Source of the DNA: an uncultured Traorella sp.
GTDB taxonomy: Bacteria; Bacillota_I; Bacilli_A; Erysipelotrichales; Erysipelotrichaceae
Direction: 5' to 3'
Assembly (NCBI GenBank): GCA_945919165.1
Contig: CAMEIZ010000037.1
Location: 1 to 12,811 of the forward strand
Length of the DNA: 12,811 nt
Below are positions 6,530 to 12,811 of this stretch, in pieces. Under the pieces are notes generated by a model. It ran no database searches. It was not told the DNA's origin and was given only the letters and a program-made list of their open reading frames with translations. Both the position numbers and the translations under genes were made by a program. Positions within the stretch are counted from its first letter, which is position 1; every line of letters begins with the position of its first letter.

Positions 6530-8192
6530 AGTAGCTCAGCGTGATGACCTTTCCTTCTTCTTGTATATAATATGTTCCGCTTTGAACACTTTGAGAAATT
6601 ACAACGCCTTTTTTTAATTCCAAGATTTCTTCTTCATTCATTCCCTCTGTACTTAACACTTTTAATTCTACTACAGCTCCTAAATCTTCCAACTTCTTTT
6701 TCGCATCCTCTATGGAATCATTTAACACATTGATCATGACAAATTCTTGAGGTCCTGCCACCGTAAAGCTAATACGGTATTTTCGAGAAGTCACATCTAT
6801 GACATCTCCTTCTAAAAGACCTTCTTGAGAAAGAATTGTTCCCGTTTTTTCATTACTGGCAATACGACTGACTATGACCTCAATACCTTGATTTTCCAGA
6901 AATTCTTTTACCTCACTAATTTCTTTTCCAACATAGTTTTGTACAGTAAAGCTAGGCCCTTTGGAAACGATTAAAGTTATTTCACTGCCATCTGACAATT
7001 CACTGTTCATTGCAGGACTTGTACGTATTACAAGATCTCTTTCGACAGTATCACTATTTTCATATTGAATTTTGACATTCACAGTAAAACCTTTTTCTGT
7101 TAACAATGCCGTCGCTTCTTCCACAACCTGGTTTCTGACATCTGGTACGATAATTTTTTTAGGCTGATTGATGTAGCTGAAAAAGCCTGATAAATAAAGA
7201 CTTCCGACAAGAAGAATCGTGAGAATCGTGATGGAAACAGCAATAATGATGTTTTTGGACTGTTTCTCTTCACTAGTTTTTTCTGAAATTTCTTCTTTAT
7301 ATGATTTCATTACAACCGTTGTTGTATTTTTTTCCGAAACTGGTGTATACACATATTTTTCATCATGCAAATGATCTTCATCAAGACAATGTTCGACATC
7401 ATTAAGCATTTCACTGACATCCTGATAACGATACTGCTTGTTTTTAGCAGTTGCTTTAAGAATAATATTCTCTATAGACTGTGGTAAAGATGGATTAAAA
7501 TCACGAATACTCGGTATTTCTTCAGTTAAATGTTTCATCGCTATCTGAACCGGATTCTCACCGGTAAAAGGCACACTGCCACTTAACAGTTCATAAAACA
7601 CGATTCCTAAGGAATAAATATCACATTGATTTGTGGCTGCTTCTCCGCGTGTTGCTTCCGGAGCCAGATAATGTGCACTTCCCAAAACAGAATCAGTTTG
7701 TGTCAGCTGGACAGCATTATGCGCTAAGGCAATTCCAAAATCAGTAATCTTTACAGTCCCATCATCTTTAACCAGGATATTCTGAGGCTTAATATCACGA
7801 TGAATGATATTATGCTTATGTGCTTCCAAAATCGCACTCAACAGCTGTTTCATAATACTGATAGCCTCTTCCTTATGTAAAGCGCCTCTTTGCTGGATCA
7901 ACTGTTTTAACGTTTTCCCACGAATATACTCCATGACAATAAAATGTCTATCTTCATAAGTGCCAATGTCATAAACCTGGACAACATTGGGATGATTCAG
8001 CTTACTGGCAGCATTTGCTTCACGCTGAAAACGAAGCAATGTTACCGGATCACTGCTTAATTCACCTCGAAGAACTTTGACAGCTACTTCACGGTTAATA
8101 ATCGTATCAATAGCAAGATAAACATCTGCCATTCCACCTTCACCTAAAGAAGAAACAATCTTATATCGATTTGCTAACAAATCCATAGCCAT
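6522..8192 (-). CDS. prkC: PASTA-domain membrane Ser/Thr protein kinase (PrkC/StkP type)
   Basis: 556 residues. This eukaryotic-like kinase senses muropeptides or lipid II through external PASTA repeats and phosphorylates proteins of wall synthesis, division and translation. The kinase domain (~10-265) has a Gly-rich loop GEGGMADVY (17-25), K39, E58, HRDIKPQN (131-138), DFG (151-153) and APE (177-179), with a potential activation loop carrying Thr and Ser (163-172). A juxtamembrane linker (~270-313) precedes one membrane helix (~314-336). Three PASTA-like units follow (~345-411, ~413-480, ~483-556); the first is the clearest, and repeats two and three are divergent. The frame is open back to 8249, but I set the start at 8192: AGGAGG (complement of 8202-8207) is 9 nt before that ATG, and the upstream part overlaps prpC. 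The start is one base after the prpC stop. Confidence 0.95.
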   Translation of the reverse strand: MAMDLLANRYKIVSSLGEGGMADVYLAIDTIINREVAVKVLRGELSSDPVTLLRFQREANAASKLNHPNVVQVYDIGTYEDRHFIVMEYIRGKTLKQLIQQRGALHKEEAISIMKQLLSAILEAHKHNIIHRDIKPQNILVKDDGTVKITDFGIALAHNAVQLTQTDSVLGSAHYLAPEATRGEAATNQCDIYSLGIVFYELLSGSVPFTGENPVQIAMKHLTEEIPSIRDFNPSLPQSIENIILKATAKNKQYRYQDVSEMLNDVEHCLDEDHLHDEKYVYTPVSEKNTTTVVMKSYKEEISEKTSEEKQSKNIIIAVSITILTILLVGSLYLSGFFSYINQPKKIIVPDVRNQVVEEATALLTEKGFTVNVKIQYENSDTVERDLVIRTSPAMNSELSDGSEITLIVSKGPSFTVQNYVGKEISEVKEFLENQGIEVIVSRIASNEKTGTILSQEGLLEGDVIDVTSRKYRISFTVAGPQEFVMINVLNDSIEDAKKKLEDLGAVVELKVLSTEGMNEEEILELKKGVVISQSVQSGTYYIQEEGKVITLSYYE

Positions 8193-8193
8193 C

Positions 8194-8925
8194 TTACATT
8201 TCCTCCTTGTCAATGACAATAACAGAGATATTATCATGACCTCCGGCAATAATACCTGCCTGAATTAACAGTGTTGCTTTCTCATCACAAGATTTATTTG
8301 AAAGTAAAACATCATGAATAACATTTTCATGAACATAGCCATGGAGACCATCACTGCAGACCATCAGCATATCATAATCCTGATTGGCTAATCCAATATC
8401 AACTTTTGCCTTATCATAGACACCTAAAGCATTGGTCAAAACATTTTTAGAAGGCTGAAGCTGAATTTCCTCATCACTTAATTGTCCAGAATGCAGAAGT
8501 TCTTGAAAGAGATTATGATCCTGAGTTAAACAAACTAATCTTTCAAACATACCATATACTCTGGAATCACCTACATTCATGATTAATGTCATCGTTTTAT
8601 TCATTAGCACTCCGGCTAATGTCGTTCCCATACCATAATAGTTTTTATTTGAAGATGCAAGTTTGAAAATGACATCATTACAATGATTGATTTCATGTTT
8701 AATCCATTCACTGGCCTGCTTTGGAGTTGAAAAAGCCTGAGCAGAATCAAAATCCTGCAGAATCGTTTCCACAGCACATTTACTGGCAACATCTCCGGCA
8801 TTGCTTCCACCAATACCATCACAGACAACTGCTAACAGCGTTCCATCATCTTTAAGACGATATCCAAGAGAATCTTCATTTTTACTTCGAACCAGTCCCT
8901 TACTGGTTAATGCTGAAATCTTCAT
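8194..8925 (-). CDS. prpC: PP2C-family Ser/Thr phosphatase (PrpC/Stp type)
   Basis: 243 residues, normal for the family. This Mn/Mg-dependent phosphatase reverses phosphorylation by the adjacent PASTA kinase. Motifs in order: R13..NED (16-18), VCDGIGG (34-40), GMGTTLAG (98-105), NVGDSRVY (117-124), LTQDHNL (133-139), CSDGLHGYV (190-198) and GGHDNISVIVI (228-238). Metal-binding aspartates D18, D36, D192 and D231 are present. No membrane segment is seen, so it is cytoplasmic. The frame is open upstream to 9018, but the start at 8925 is chosen because it matches the family N-terminus (MKISALTSKGLVRSKNED), has GGAG 8 nt before it, and sits 4 nt after the rlmN stop instead of overlapping it. Kinase and phosphatase are translationally adjacent, as in most Bacillota. 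Confidence 0.95.
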   Translation of the reverse strand: MKISALTSKGLVRSKNEDSLGYRLKDDGTLLAVVCDGIGGSNAGDVASKCAVETILQDFDSAQAFSTPKQASEWIKHEINHCNDVIFKLASSNKNYYGMGTTLAGVLMNKTMTLIMNVGDSRVYGMFERLVCLTQDHNLFQELLHSGQLSDEEIQLQPSKNVLTNALGVYDKAKVDIGLANQDYDMLMVCSDGLHGYVHENVIHDVLLSNKSCDEKATLLIQAGIIAGGHDNISVIVIDKEEM

Positions 8926-8929
8926 TCCT

Positions 8930-9973
8930 TCACTCCATTCTCTGCTTCTCTTTTTTTGCACGCAACTGACCGCATGCAGCATCAATATCTCCTCCATGTT
9001 CCTTACGAATGGTAACACGGATATTTCTTTTCATGAGCTTATCATAGAATTTCATAGCACTTTGAACATCCACACTGCGATAACCATGTTCATCTACTTC
9101 ATTATAAGGAATCAAATTGACATAAGCATTTAAACCATGAATCAATTTAGCCAGCTGTGCTGCATGCTCATCTGAATCATTGACTCCTCTTAATAAAATA
9201 TATTCAAATGTCAATCGACGATTATTCAGCGTCGTATAATAGCGCACAGCTTCCATTAGAACTTCCAACGGATAAGCCTTATTAACAGGCATCAGTTGAT
9301 TTCTTAACTCATTATTTGGCGCATGCAGACTGATAGCCAAATTATATTGTGTATGAGCCTGTGCAAAAGCATAAATCTTTGGCACAATTCCACATGTTGA
9401 AATAGTGATATGGCGACCTCCAATACCTAATCCGCGGTCATGATTCACAGTAGCCGCAAAATTCATAACATTTTCATAATTATCAAAAGGCTCACCTGTT
9501 CCCATCACCACAATATGAGAAATACGTTCATTTTTTTCATCAAGCTCTTTTTGAACACTTAAGACTTGTGCCACCATTTCACCGCTTGTCAGATCACGTC
9601 TTTTTTTCAACAGACCGCTGGCACAAAAATCACATCCCATATTGCATCCAACTTGTGAACTTACACAAATACTTTTTCCATAATCATAAATCATTAAAAC
9701 ACTTTCTACATAAGCACCGTCTGACAATTCAAATAAATACTTCACAGTACCATCACTTGACACCTGTTTATCTACAATCTTGCAAGGATTGATGATAAAA
9801 GATTCCTTCAGCTTTTCTCTAGTGTCCAAACTGAGATCACTCATCTCATCAATTTGAAAAACTCGCTTTCGATAAAGCCATTGAAATATCTGATGACCAC
9901 GAAACTTCTTCCATCCGTAGTCTAAAGCTAACTGTTGAATCTGTTCATAATTAAAATCATATAAACTTTGCAT
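8930..9973 (-). CDS. rlmN: Dual-specificity 23S rRNA (A2503) / tRNA (A37) C2-methyltransferase RlmN
   Basis: 347 residues, typical. RlmN is a radical-SAM enzyme that methylates C2 of adenosine 2503 in 23S rRNA and A37 of some tRNAs, affecting fidelity at the peptidyl transferase centre. The 4Fe-4S ligands are C110, C114 and C117 (VGCNMGCDFCASG). The SAM-binding MGTGEP motif is at 157-162. The catalytic, methyl-carrying cysteine is C334 in DIDAACGQL; the second conserved stretch RKEHGGD precedes it. The Q/E-rich N-terminal helical region is present. RlmN rather than the resistance enzyme Cfr is supported by the MGTGEPFDNYENVM and DAACGQL signatures, although only a tree would settle it. It is the first gene of the five-gene operon, with AAGGTGAT just before its ATG and a terminator for the preceding gene upstream. 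Confidence 0.95.
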   Translation of the reverse strand: MQSLYDFNYEQIQQLALDYGWKKFRGHQIFQWLYRKRVFQIDEMSDLSLDTREKLKESFIINPCKIVDKQVSSDGTVKYLFELSDGAYVESVLMIYDYGKSICVSSQVGCNMGCDFCASGLLKKRRDLTSGEMVAQVLSVQKELDEKNERISHIVVMGTGEPFDNYENVMNFAATVNHDRGLGIGGRHITISTCGIVPKIYAFAQAHTQYNLAISLHAPNNELRNQLMPVNKAYPLEVLMEAVRYYTTLNNRRLTFEYILLRGVNDSDEHAAQLAKLIHGLNAYVNLIPYNEVDEHGYRSVDVQSAMKFYDKLMKRNIRVTIRKEHGGDIDAACGQLRAKKEKQRME

Positions 9974-9989
9974 ATTATCACCTTAAAAT

Positions 9990-9998
9990 ATAATAGCA
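9990..9998 (-). promoter_or_regulatory. Candidate promoter of the rlmN-prpC-prkC-rsgA-rpe operon
   Basis: On the minus strand TGC precedes TATTAT (complement of 9990-9995), an extended -10. No convincing -35 is seen. If this is used, the RNA would begin only about 10 nt before the ATG and barely include the ribosome site. An alternative -10, TATGCT (complement of 9995-10000), with a weak TTTTCT -35 would give a slightly longer leader. Only 74 bp separate rlmN from the upstream gene, and a terminator sits in it, so a promoter here is expected. Confidence 0.4.
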
Positions 9999-10012
9999 TA
10001 CTTTAGCAGTCA

Positions 10013-10049
10013 CTAACAGAAAAATATGAAATCACAGGGATTCCATATT
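10013..10049 (-). terminator. Terminator after the LTA-synthase-family gene
   Basis: An 11-bp stem (one G-U pair) formed by complement of 10039-10049 and complement of 10023-10033, with a 5-nt loop, followed on the minus strand by a U-run (TTTTTCTGTTAG). The stem starts in the TAA stop codon (10048-10050). The tail is identical over 13 nt to that of the gmk terminator. Confidence 0.75.
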
Positions 10050-11649
10050 ATTTTATAACCTTTCGATAATAATCCTTTTCCAGAATTAAAGTTGACATTT
10101 CAAATTTCTTATTTACTCTTTCATAAAGACTTTTCACAATACTGTCATCTTCACGATGTTTCATGTAGTAAACCTTACCGCTTTTCACATCATATTTCAC
10201 TTCTTCATTCATAAAGCTGTGATCAGCTAGAGCAATAATAGGCTTTTGATCAGAGAAAACATCCACACCCGCTAATAATCTGGAATCATACTCAAAACCT
10301 AACAGATTATTAACTGTCGGCAGAATATCAACACTGCTGAGAGGTGTATCTACTTCAATTTTTTCTTCCATGGAAGGAGAATAAATAATCAAAGCACTCT
10401 TATATAAGTCAAAATCATCCTTGATTTCTCTTTTAGATAATTCCTTAACACATTCAATTGGTAAACCATATGGATAATGATCTGGTGATATGACAATTAA
10501 TGTTTTTTCTGATTGACCATATCGCTCTAAATCAGCTAAAAGACGTTCCATAGCTCTGTCAAATTCAATATTGGCAGCTAAATAACCCTTTGAAAGGTCA
10601 CTTAAATCTAAATTTTTAACATAAGAATAGTTCTTATAGCTCATCATATTGCCACTGAAAGTATAATTCATATGACCACTGACACTCATAAAATAAGCAT
10701 GAAAACGATCTAATCCCATATATTCATCACTGGTTTTTTCAATCATTTCCAAATCACTTTCAGGCCACGTTGCTTTTACATCCAAACCATTTCCCAAGCC
10801 TTTATAATTTTTCCAGATATTTGGATGTGAAAGATGACGATCATAATAATCATAATAATGATTATGATATGCAAACGTTTCAACACCCGCTTTTTGAAAC
10901 TGCCATCCCATCGTAAACGGCCAGGCATTTTTTCCTGAAGTTCCAAAGCTCCATACTCCTACTTTAGGATAAAGCCCTATATTGGCAACATATTCACCAT
11001 CACTGGTAGAAACACCCCACAGAGGATTATAAAAATTATTGAACACAAAGCCCTCATTTTTCATCTTATACAAAGTAGGTGTCAGTGTTTCATCAATTGC
11101 ATAATCACTAAATGCTTCTGCCGTAATCATAATCAGATTATAGCCTTCGAACATACCTGTGTATTCGTTCTTAGCAGTCGGTGTTAAACTTTTGAAATAA
11201 CGATGCATGGCTTTGATCTGTTCATCCGTTTCATTTTGAATCAGAGTATCAAAATCAATATCCATAACATTGTAACCATATTGACTTTCAAGACTTTGAT
11301 CTTTTGATTTAGCAAATTTTTTTAATGAGTGATCCTCAAATGAAACAACCATGTTGCGAAACTGATTCTTCGTCTGTACCATAACACCAAAACGCTGCAT
11401 GACAATTTCAGTCGGCTCATTCTTCAAATAATAATCAAGTGAAGTTTCAAACCCGCTATGAGGTAAAAGCAGAGATAAAAAACCAGCCAGATAAAAAGCT
11501 AAAGCCAAGATAATCAAACCACAATTATGACGAATACTAAATTTCTGAATTTCTTTTTTCCAAAATAAAATCAAAAACAATAAAAACGGCAGAAAACATA
11601 AAACTATCATTCCTACGTTTTTTATAATTGCCGCAATAATATCATTCAT
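10048..11649 (-). CDS. Downstream fragment of the interrupted LTA-synthase gene (two helices plus complete catalytic domain)
   Basis: 533 residues if translation restarts at the ATG at 11649, the first usable start after the internal stop. Only a weak ribosome site (TGGGA, about 3-4 nt before the ATG) is present. It contains helices at ~13-29 and ~43-62 and the whole sulfatase-fold domain (E178, T215, D390, H391 in this numbering). A two-helix LTA synthase would be abnormal: the enzyme normally has five helices and its last helix-linker positions the catalytic domain. I regard this as the 3' part of one gene, not an independent gene, although an automatic annotation would call it alone. Confidence 0.6.
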   Translation of the reverse strand: MNDIIAAIIKNVGMIVLCFLPFLLFLILFWKKEIQKFSIRHNCGLIILALAFYLAGFLSLLLPHSGFETSLDYYLKNEPTEIVMQRFGVMVQTKNQFRNMVVSFEDHSLKKFAKSKDQSLESQYGYNVMDIDFDTLIQNETDEQIKAMHRYFKSLTPTAKNEYTGMFEGYNLIMITAEAFSDYAIDETLTPTLYKMKNEGFVFNNFYNPLWGVSTSDGEYVANIGLYPKVGVWSFGTSGKNAWPFTMGWQFQKAGVETFAYHNHYYDYYDRHLSHPNIWKNYKGLGNGLDVKATWPESDLEMIEKTSDEYMGLDRFHAYFMSVSGHMNYTFSGNMMSYKNYSYVKNLDLSDLSKGYLAANIEFDRAMERLLADLERYGQSEKTLIVISPDHYPYGLPIECVKELSKREIKDDFDLYKSALIIYSPSMEEKIEVDTPLSSVDILPTVNNLLGFEYDSRLLAGVDVFSDQKPIIALADHSFMNEEVKYDVKSGKVYYMKHREDDSIVKSLYERVNKKFEMSTLILEKDYYRKVIK

Positions 11650-11739
11650 AAATCCCAGTACTTTACCCGTACCATGAAAAATGGAATAAAAGCTGACAAG
11701 AGCTCTAAAAACATAATAATATATAATCTGAACAACAAA

Positions 11740-11970
11740 TTACAGACAACTTAAAAACAAAATAATTCCATAAATCAGTTTATTCTGTCGCGAACGAAAC
11801 AGATGACAGATAAATGTCACAAAAAAAACAAAAGATAAATCAAAAAGAAACGGATAAAGAAAATCTAATCCTATATTAGAAAAGATCCTGAATTGAAAGA
11901 CAATTTCAAGAAAGAGCATGCTCAATATCATATGCAGCTCAAGACGATATCGTTGAATTAATTTTTCCAT
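11740..11970 (-). CDS. Upstream fragment of the interrupted LTA-synthase gene (first membrane helices)
   Basis: 76 residues, very hydrophobic, with two complete helices and a third cut off at the stop. It begins MEKLIQRYRLELHMILSM, a charged start followed by helix 1 as in LtaS-type proteins. In-frame TGA lies 12 nt before the ATG, so the start cannot be moved upstream. No strong Shine-Dalgarno is visible (closest is GTGA about 14 nt away). It is in the same frame as the catalytic fragment. Confidence 0.6.
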   Translation of the reverse strand: MEKLIQRYRLELHMILSMLFLEIVFQFRIFSNIGLDFLYPFLFDLSFVFFVTFICHLFRSRQNKLIYGIILFLSCL

Positions 11971-12021
11971 AAAATCATTATGTCACAAATGAATAAATCT
12001 TTCCAGTTTTTTAGAAAAATT

Positions 12022-12447
12022 TTATCTTTTAATATTTTCAATATCACCATGAAGTAAGACAGGATCAAACCCCTTAATTTCATCAGTAAGCAGATTATCA
12101 GGTATTTCATGAAGCAGATAAATCTGTTTATTTTGCATGAAGGCTTCATACATTTCTAAAAAAGTTGAAGCTCCAATATAGTTTTTAAGCTCTATTCCGT
12201 TTTTTTCCTTAGTTTCATTCATAACCAAAACTGCATCAGTTTTACTGATCTTTTCTCTGCTCTCAAGATACATTTTTTTAAAAAATTCTACATATTCTTC
12301 TTTTGTTTTTGTTTCATAATCTTCATGACTCACAAAATCATCATAGCAGTTAGGTAATATTACTTCATATCCAAAGTCAAGTAATTTCTGTTGAATAACA
12401 GGAATTTTATCATAAAAGCTTGATGAACAAACGATCATAATTTTCAT
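12022..12447 (-). CDS. Unrecognised small protein, possibly nucleoside 2-deoxyribosyltransferase-like fold
   Basis: 141 residues, soluble. It begins MKIMIVCSSSFYDKIPVIQQKL, then FGYEVILPN, later TDAVLVMNETKE and YIGASTFLEMYEAFMQNKQIYLL. This beta-alpha pattern (first strand plus SSS turn, a VLV(M) strand ending in Asn, then a G.ST..E.Y.A helix) resembles the nucleoside 2-deoxyribosyltransferase/Rossmannoid group that binds nucleotide sugars. The conserved Glu of the STFLEMYEA helix sits where NDT enzymes have their nucleophile region, but I cannot assign an activity. The start overlaps the preceding gene's stop by 4 bp (ATGA), and AAAGGAAG lies just before it, so the two are co-transcribed. 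A 51-nt gap without a convincing hairpin separates it from the LTA-synthase gene, so that gene may belong to the same transcript. Confidence 0.65.
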   Translation of the reverse strand: MKIMIVCSSSFYDKIPVIQQKLLDFGYEVILPNCYDDFVSHEDYETKTKEEYVEFFKKMYLESREKISKTDAVLVMNETKEKNGIELKNYIGASTFLEMYEAFMQNKQIYLLHEIPDNLLTDEIKGFDPVLLHGDIENIKR

Positions 12448-12811
12448 ATATTCTTCCTTTCCATAATAATTTGATAAGTATTCTGATGAAGATCAATTTC
12501 CACACGCGTACCATCTTCAAATACAGAATACTGTTTCTTTGCATCCTCATCCAGAAAGCCAAAATCGATCATTTCAAGTTTGGCAACACGTTTTTGTAGA
12601 TCACTAACAAGTTGATAGCGTTCTATTTCCTTTTCCAGCTGTCGTTTTTTTTCATCTGAAAAAGCACCATCAGTATCCGGATAAGCACCATCCTTATCCA
12701 CATAGGCAGCTCCGCCATTTAATAATGCATACAGCATATAATCTTCACATCCTTCAAAATGATCCATTGGCCAAGGCAGAATGATACAGTCATGATAAAC
12801 CAAATTGAATA
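12444..12811 (-). CDS. C-terminal part of an unrecognised protein (continues past the right edge)
   Basis: The frame is open to the right edge of the window with no ATG or ribosome site at its left-most possible TTG (12803-12801), so I read it as the C-terminal ~122 residues of a larger protein. Visible features are an aromatic/acidic segment (PWPMDHFEGCEDYMLYALLN), a GGAAYVDKDGAYPDTDGA stretch, an amphipathic helix or coiled coil (DEKKRQLEKEIERYQLVSDL) and an end VFEDGTRVEIDLHQNTYQI. The FEDGTRVxID-type ending recalls C-terminal beta strands of some glycoside-hydrolase-like proteins, but this is only an impression. It shares 4 bp with the next gene. Confidence 0.55.
   Translation of the reverse strand, partial: FNLVYHDCIILPWPMDHFEGCEDYMLYALLNGGAAYVDKDGAYPDTDGAFSDEKKRQLEKEIERYQLVSDLQKRVAKLEMIDFGFLDEDAKKQYSVFEDGTRVEIDLHQNTYQIIMERKNI

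Larger units (their letters stand above)
10048..11970 (-). pseudogene. LTA-synthase-family sulfatase-fold phosphoglycerol transferase, interrupted by one in-frame TAA
   Basis: Reading one frame from the ATG at 11970 to the TAA at 10048 gives 640 codons, a normal LtaS-family length, with a single stop (TAA, complement of 11740-11742) at codon 77. Codons 1-76 hold two membrane helices (~13-30, ~37-58) and the start of a third, which continues across the stop (ILFLSCL, stop, FVVQIIYYYVF). Two more helices lie at ~120-136 and ~150-169, giving the family's five. The 30 codons between the two open frames are fully coding-like and match the family's YYYVF..L....G.G..LGF-like segment. The external catalytic domain keeps the expected residues: E285 (ITAEAF), T322 (VSTSDGEY), SGHMNY, and D497-H498 (ISPDHYPYG). 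LtaS-type enzymes polymerise glycerol phosphate from phosphatidylglycerol onto a glycolipid. A real nonsense mutation, a phase-variable state, suppression, or a base-call error are all possible. Confidence 0.85.

Noticed and set aside
8801..9133. 110-codon plus-strand frame
   Set aside because: It lies opposite the prpC-rlmN junction, both well supported, and shows no family features.
10810..10870. Short repeat-like tract of ATAATAATCATAATAATGATTATGAT type
   Set aside because: It encodes the His/Tyr/Asp-rich segment (YHNHYYDYYDRH) of the LTA-synthase catalytic domain and needs no separate explanation.
11650..11739. Apparent intergenic gap before the catalytic LTA-synthase frame
   Set aside because: It is open in the same frame as both flanking parts and encodes membrane-helix-like residues, so it is part of one interrupted gene rather than a spacer.
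11971..12021. Possible terminator between the NDT-like gene and the LTA-synthase gene
   Set aside because: There are A/T runs but no stem of useful length, so I could not support a hairpin.
11958..12149. 63-codon minus-strand frame overlapping the NDT-like gene
   Set aside because: It lies in another frame of the better-supported gene at 12022-12447 and ends inside the start of the LTA-synthase gene; it has no ribosome site.

Overview
The window is AT-rich, compact DNA from a low-GC Gram-positive bacterium (Bacillota). Signs of this are strong AGGAGG-type ribosome binding sites, a PASTA-repeat Ser/Thr kinase, an NFACT/RqcH protein and a lipoteichoic-acid-synthase-family gene. Protein character and gene order suggest a gut Erysipelotrichia-type lineage, but that taxonomic guess is inference and no rRNA is present to confirm it. 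Everything is chromosomal housekeeping DNA. I see no mobile element, CRISPR array, tRNA or rRNA.

Layout, left to right. (1) The start of priA (primosomal helicase) runs off the left edge on the minus strand. It is divergent from a plus-strand pair: a small DUF6440-like protein and an overlapping Cof-type HAD phosphatase. (2) A minus-strand block holds gmk (guanylate kinase), a terminator, and a membrane protein with a cytoplasmic zinc ribbon that converges on the HAD gene. (3) A plus-strand rqcH/NFACT gene (ribosome quality control) is divergent from gmk. (4) A tight minus-strand operon runs rlmN > prpC > prkC > rsgA > rpe: 23S rRNA/tRNA methylation, PP2C phosphatase, PASTA kinase, ribosome-assembly GTPase and pentose-phosphate epimerase. 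It ends at a hairpin shared with rqcH. (5) Upstream on the same strand is an LTA-synthase-family gene broken by one in-frame TAA. Before that come an unrecognised nucleotide-sugar-type (NDT-like) small protein and the C-terminal end of a protein that enters from the right edge.

The gene set is the well-known priA / gmk / yloA / rlmN-prpC-prkC-rsgA-rpe neighbourhood of Bacillus subtilis, but broken into separately transcribed and differently oriented units. The kinase and phosphatase form a reversible phosphorylation pair that in relatives senses cell-wall fragments and controls growth. RsgA, RlmN and RqcH all act on the ribosome.

The most noteworthy item is the LTA-synthase-family gene. Two open frames of 76 and 533 codons lie in the same frame, separated by one stop and 30 open codons. 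Together they give 640 codons, a normal family length, with five membrane helices and an intact-looking active site. The window also shows a consistent habit: every hairpin terminator begins at or inside a stop codon. I found no convincing wholly new system.
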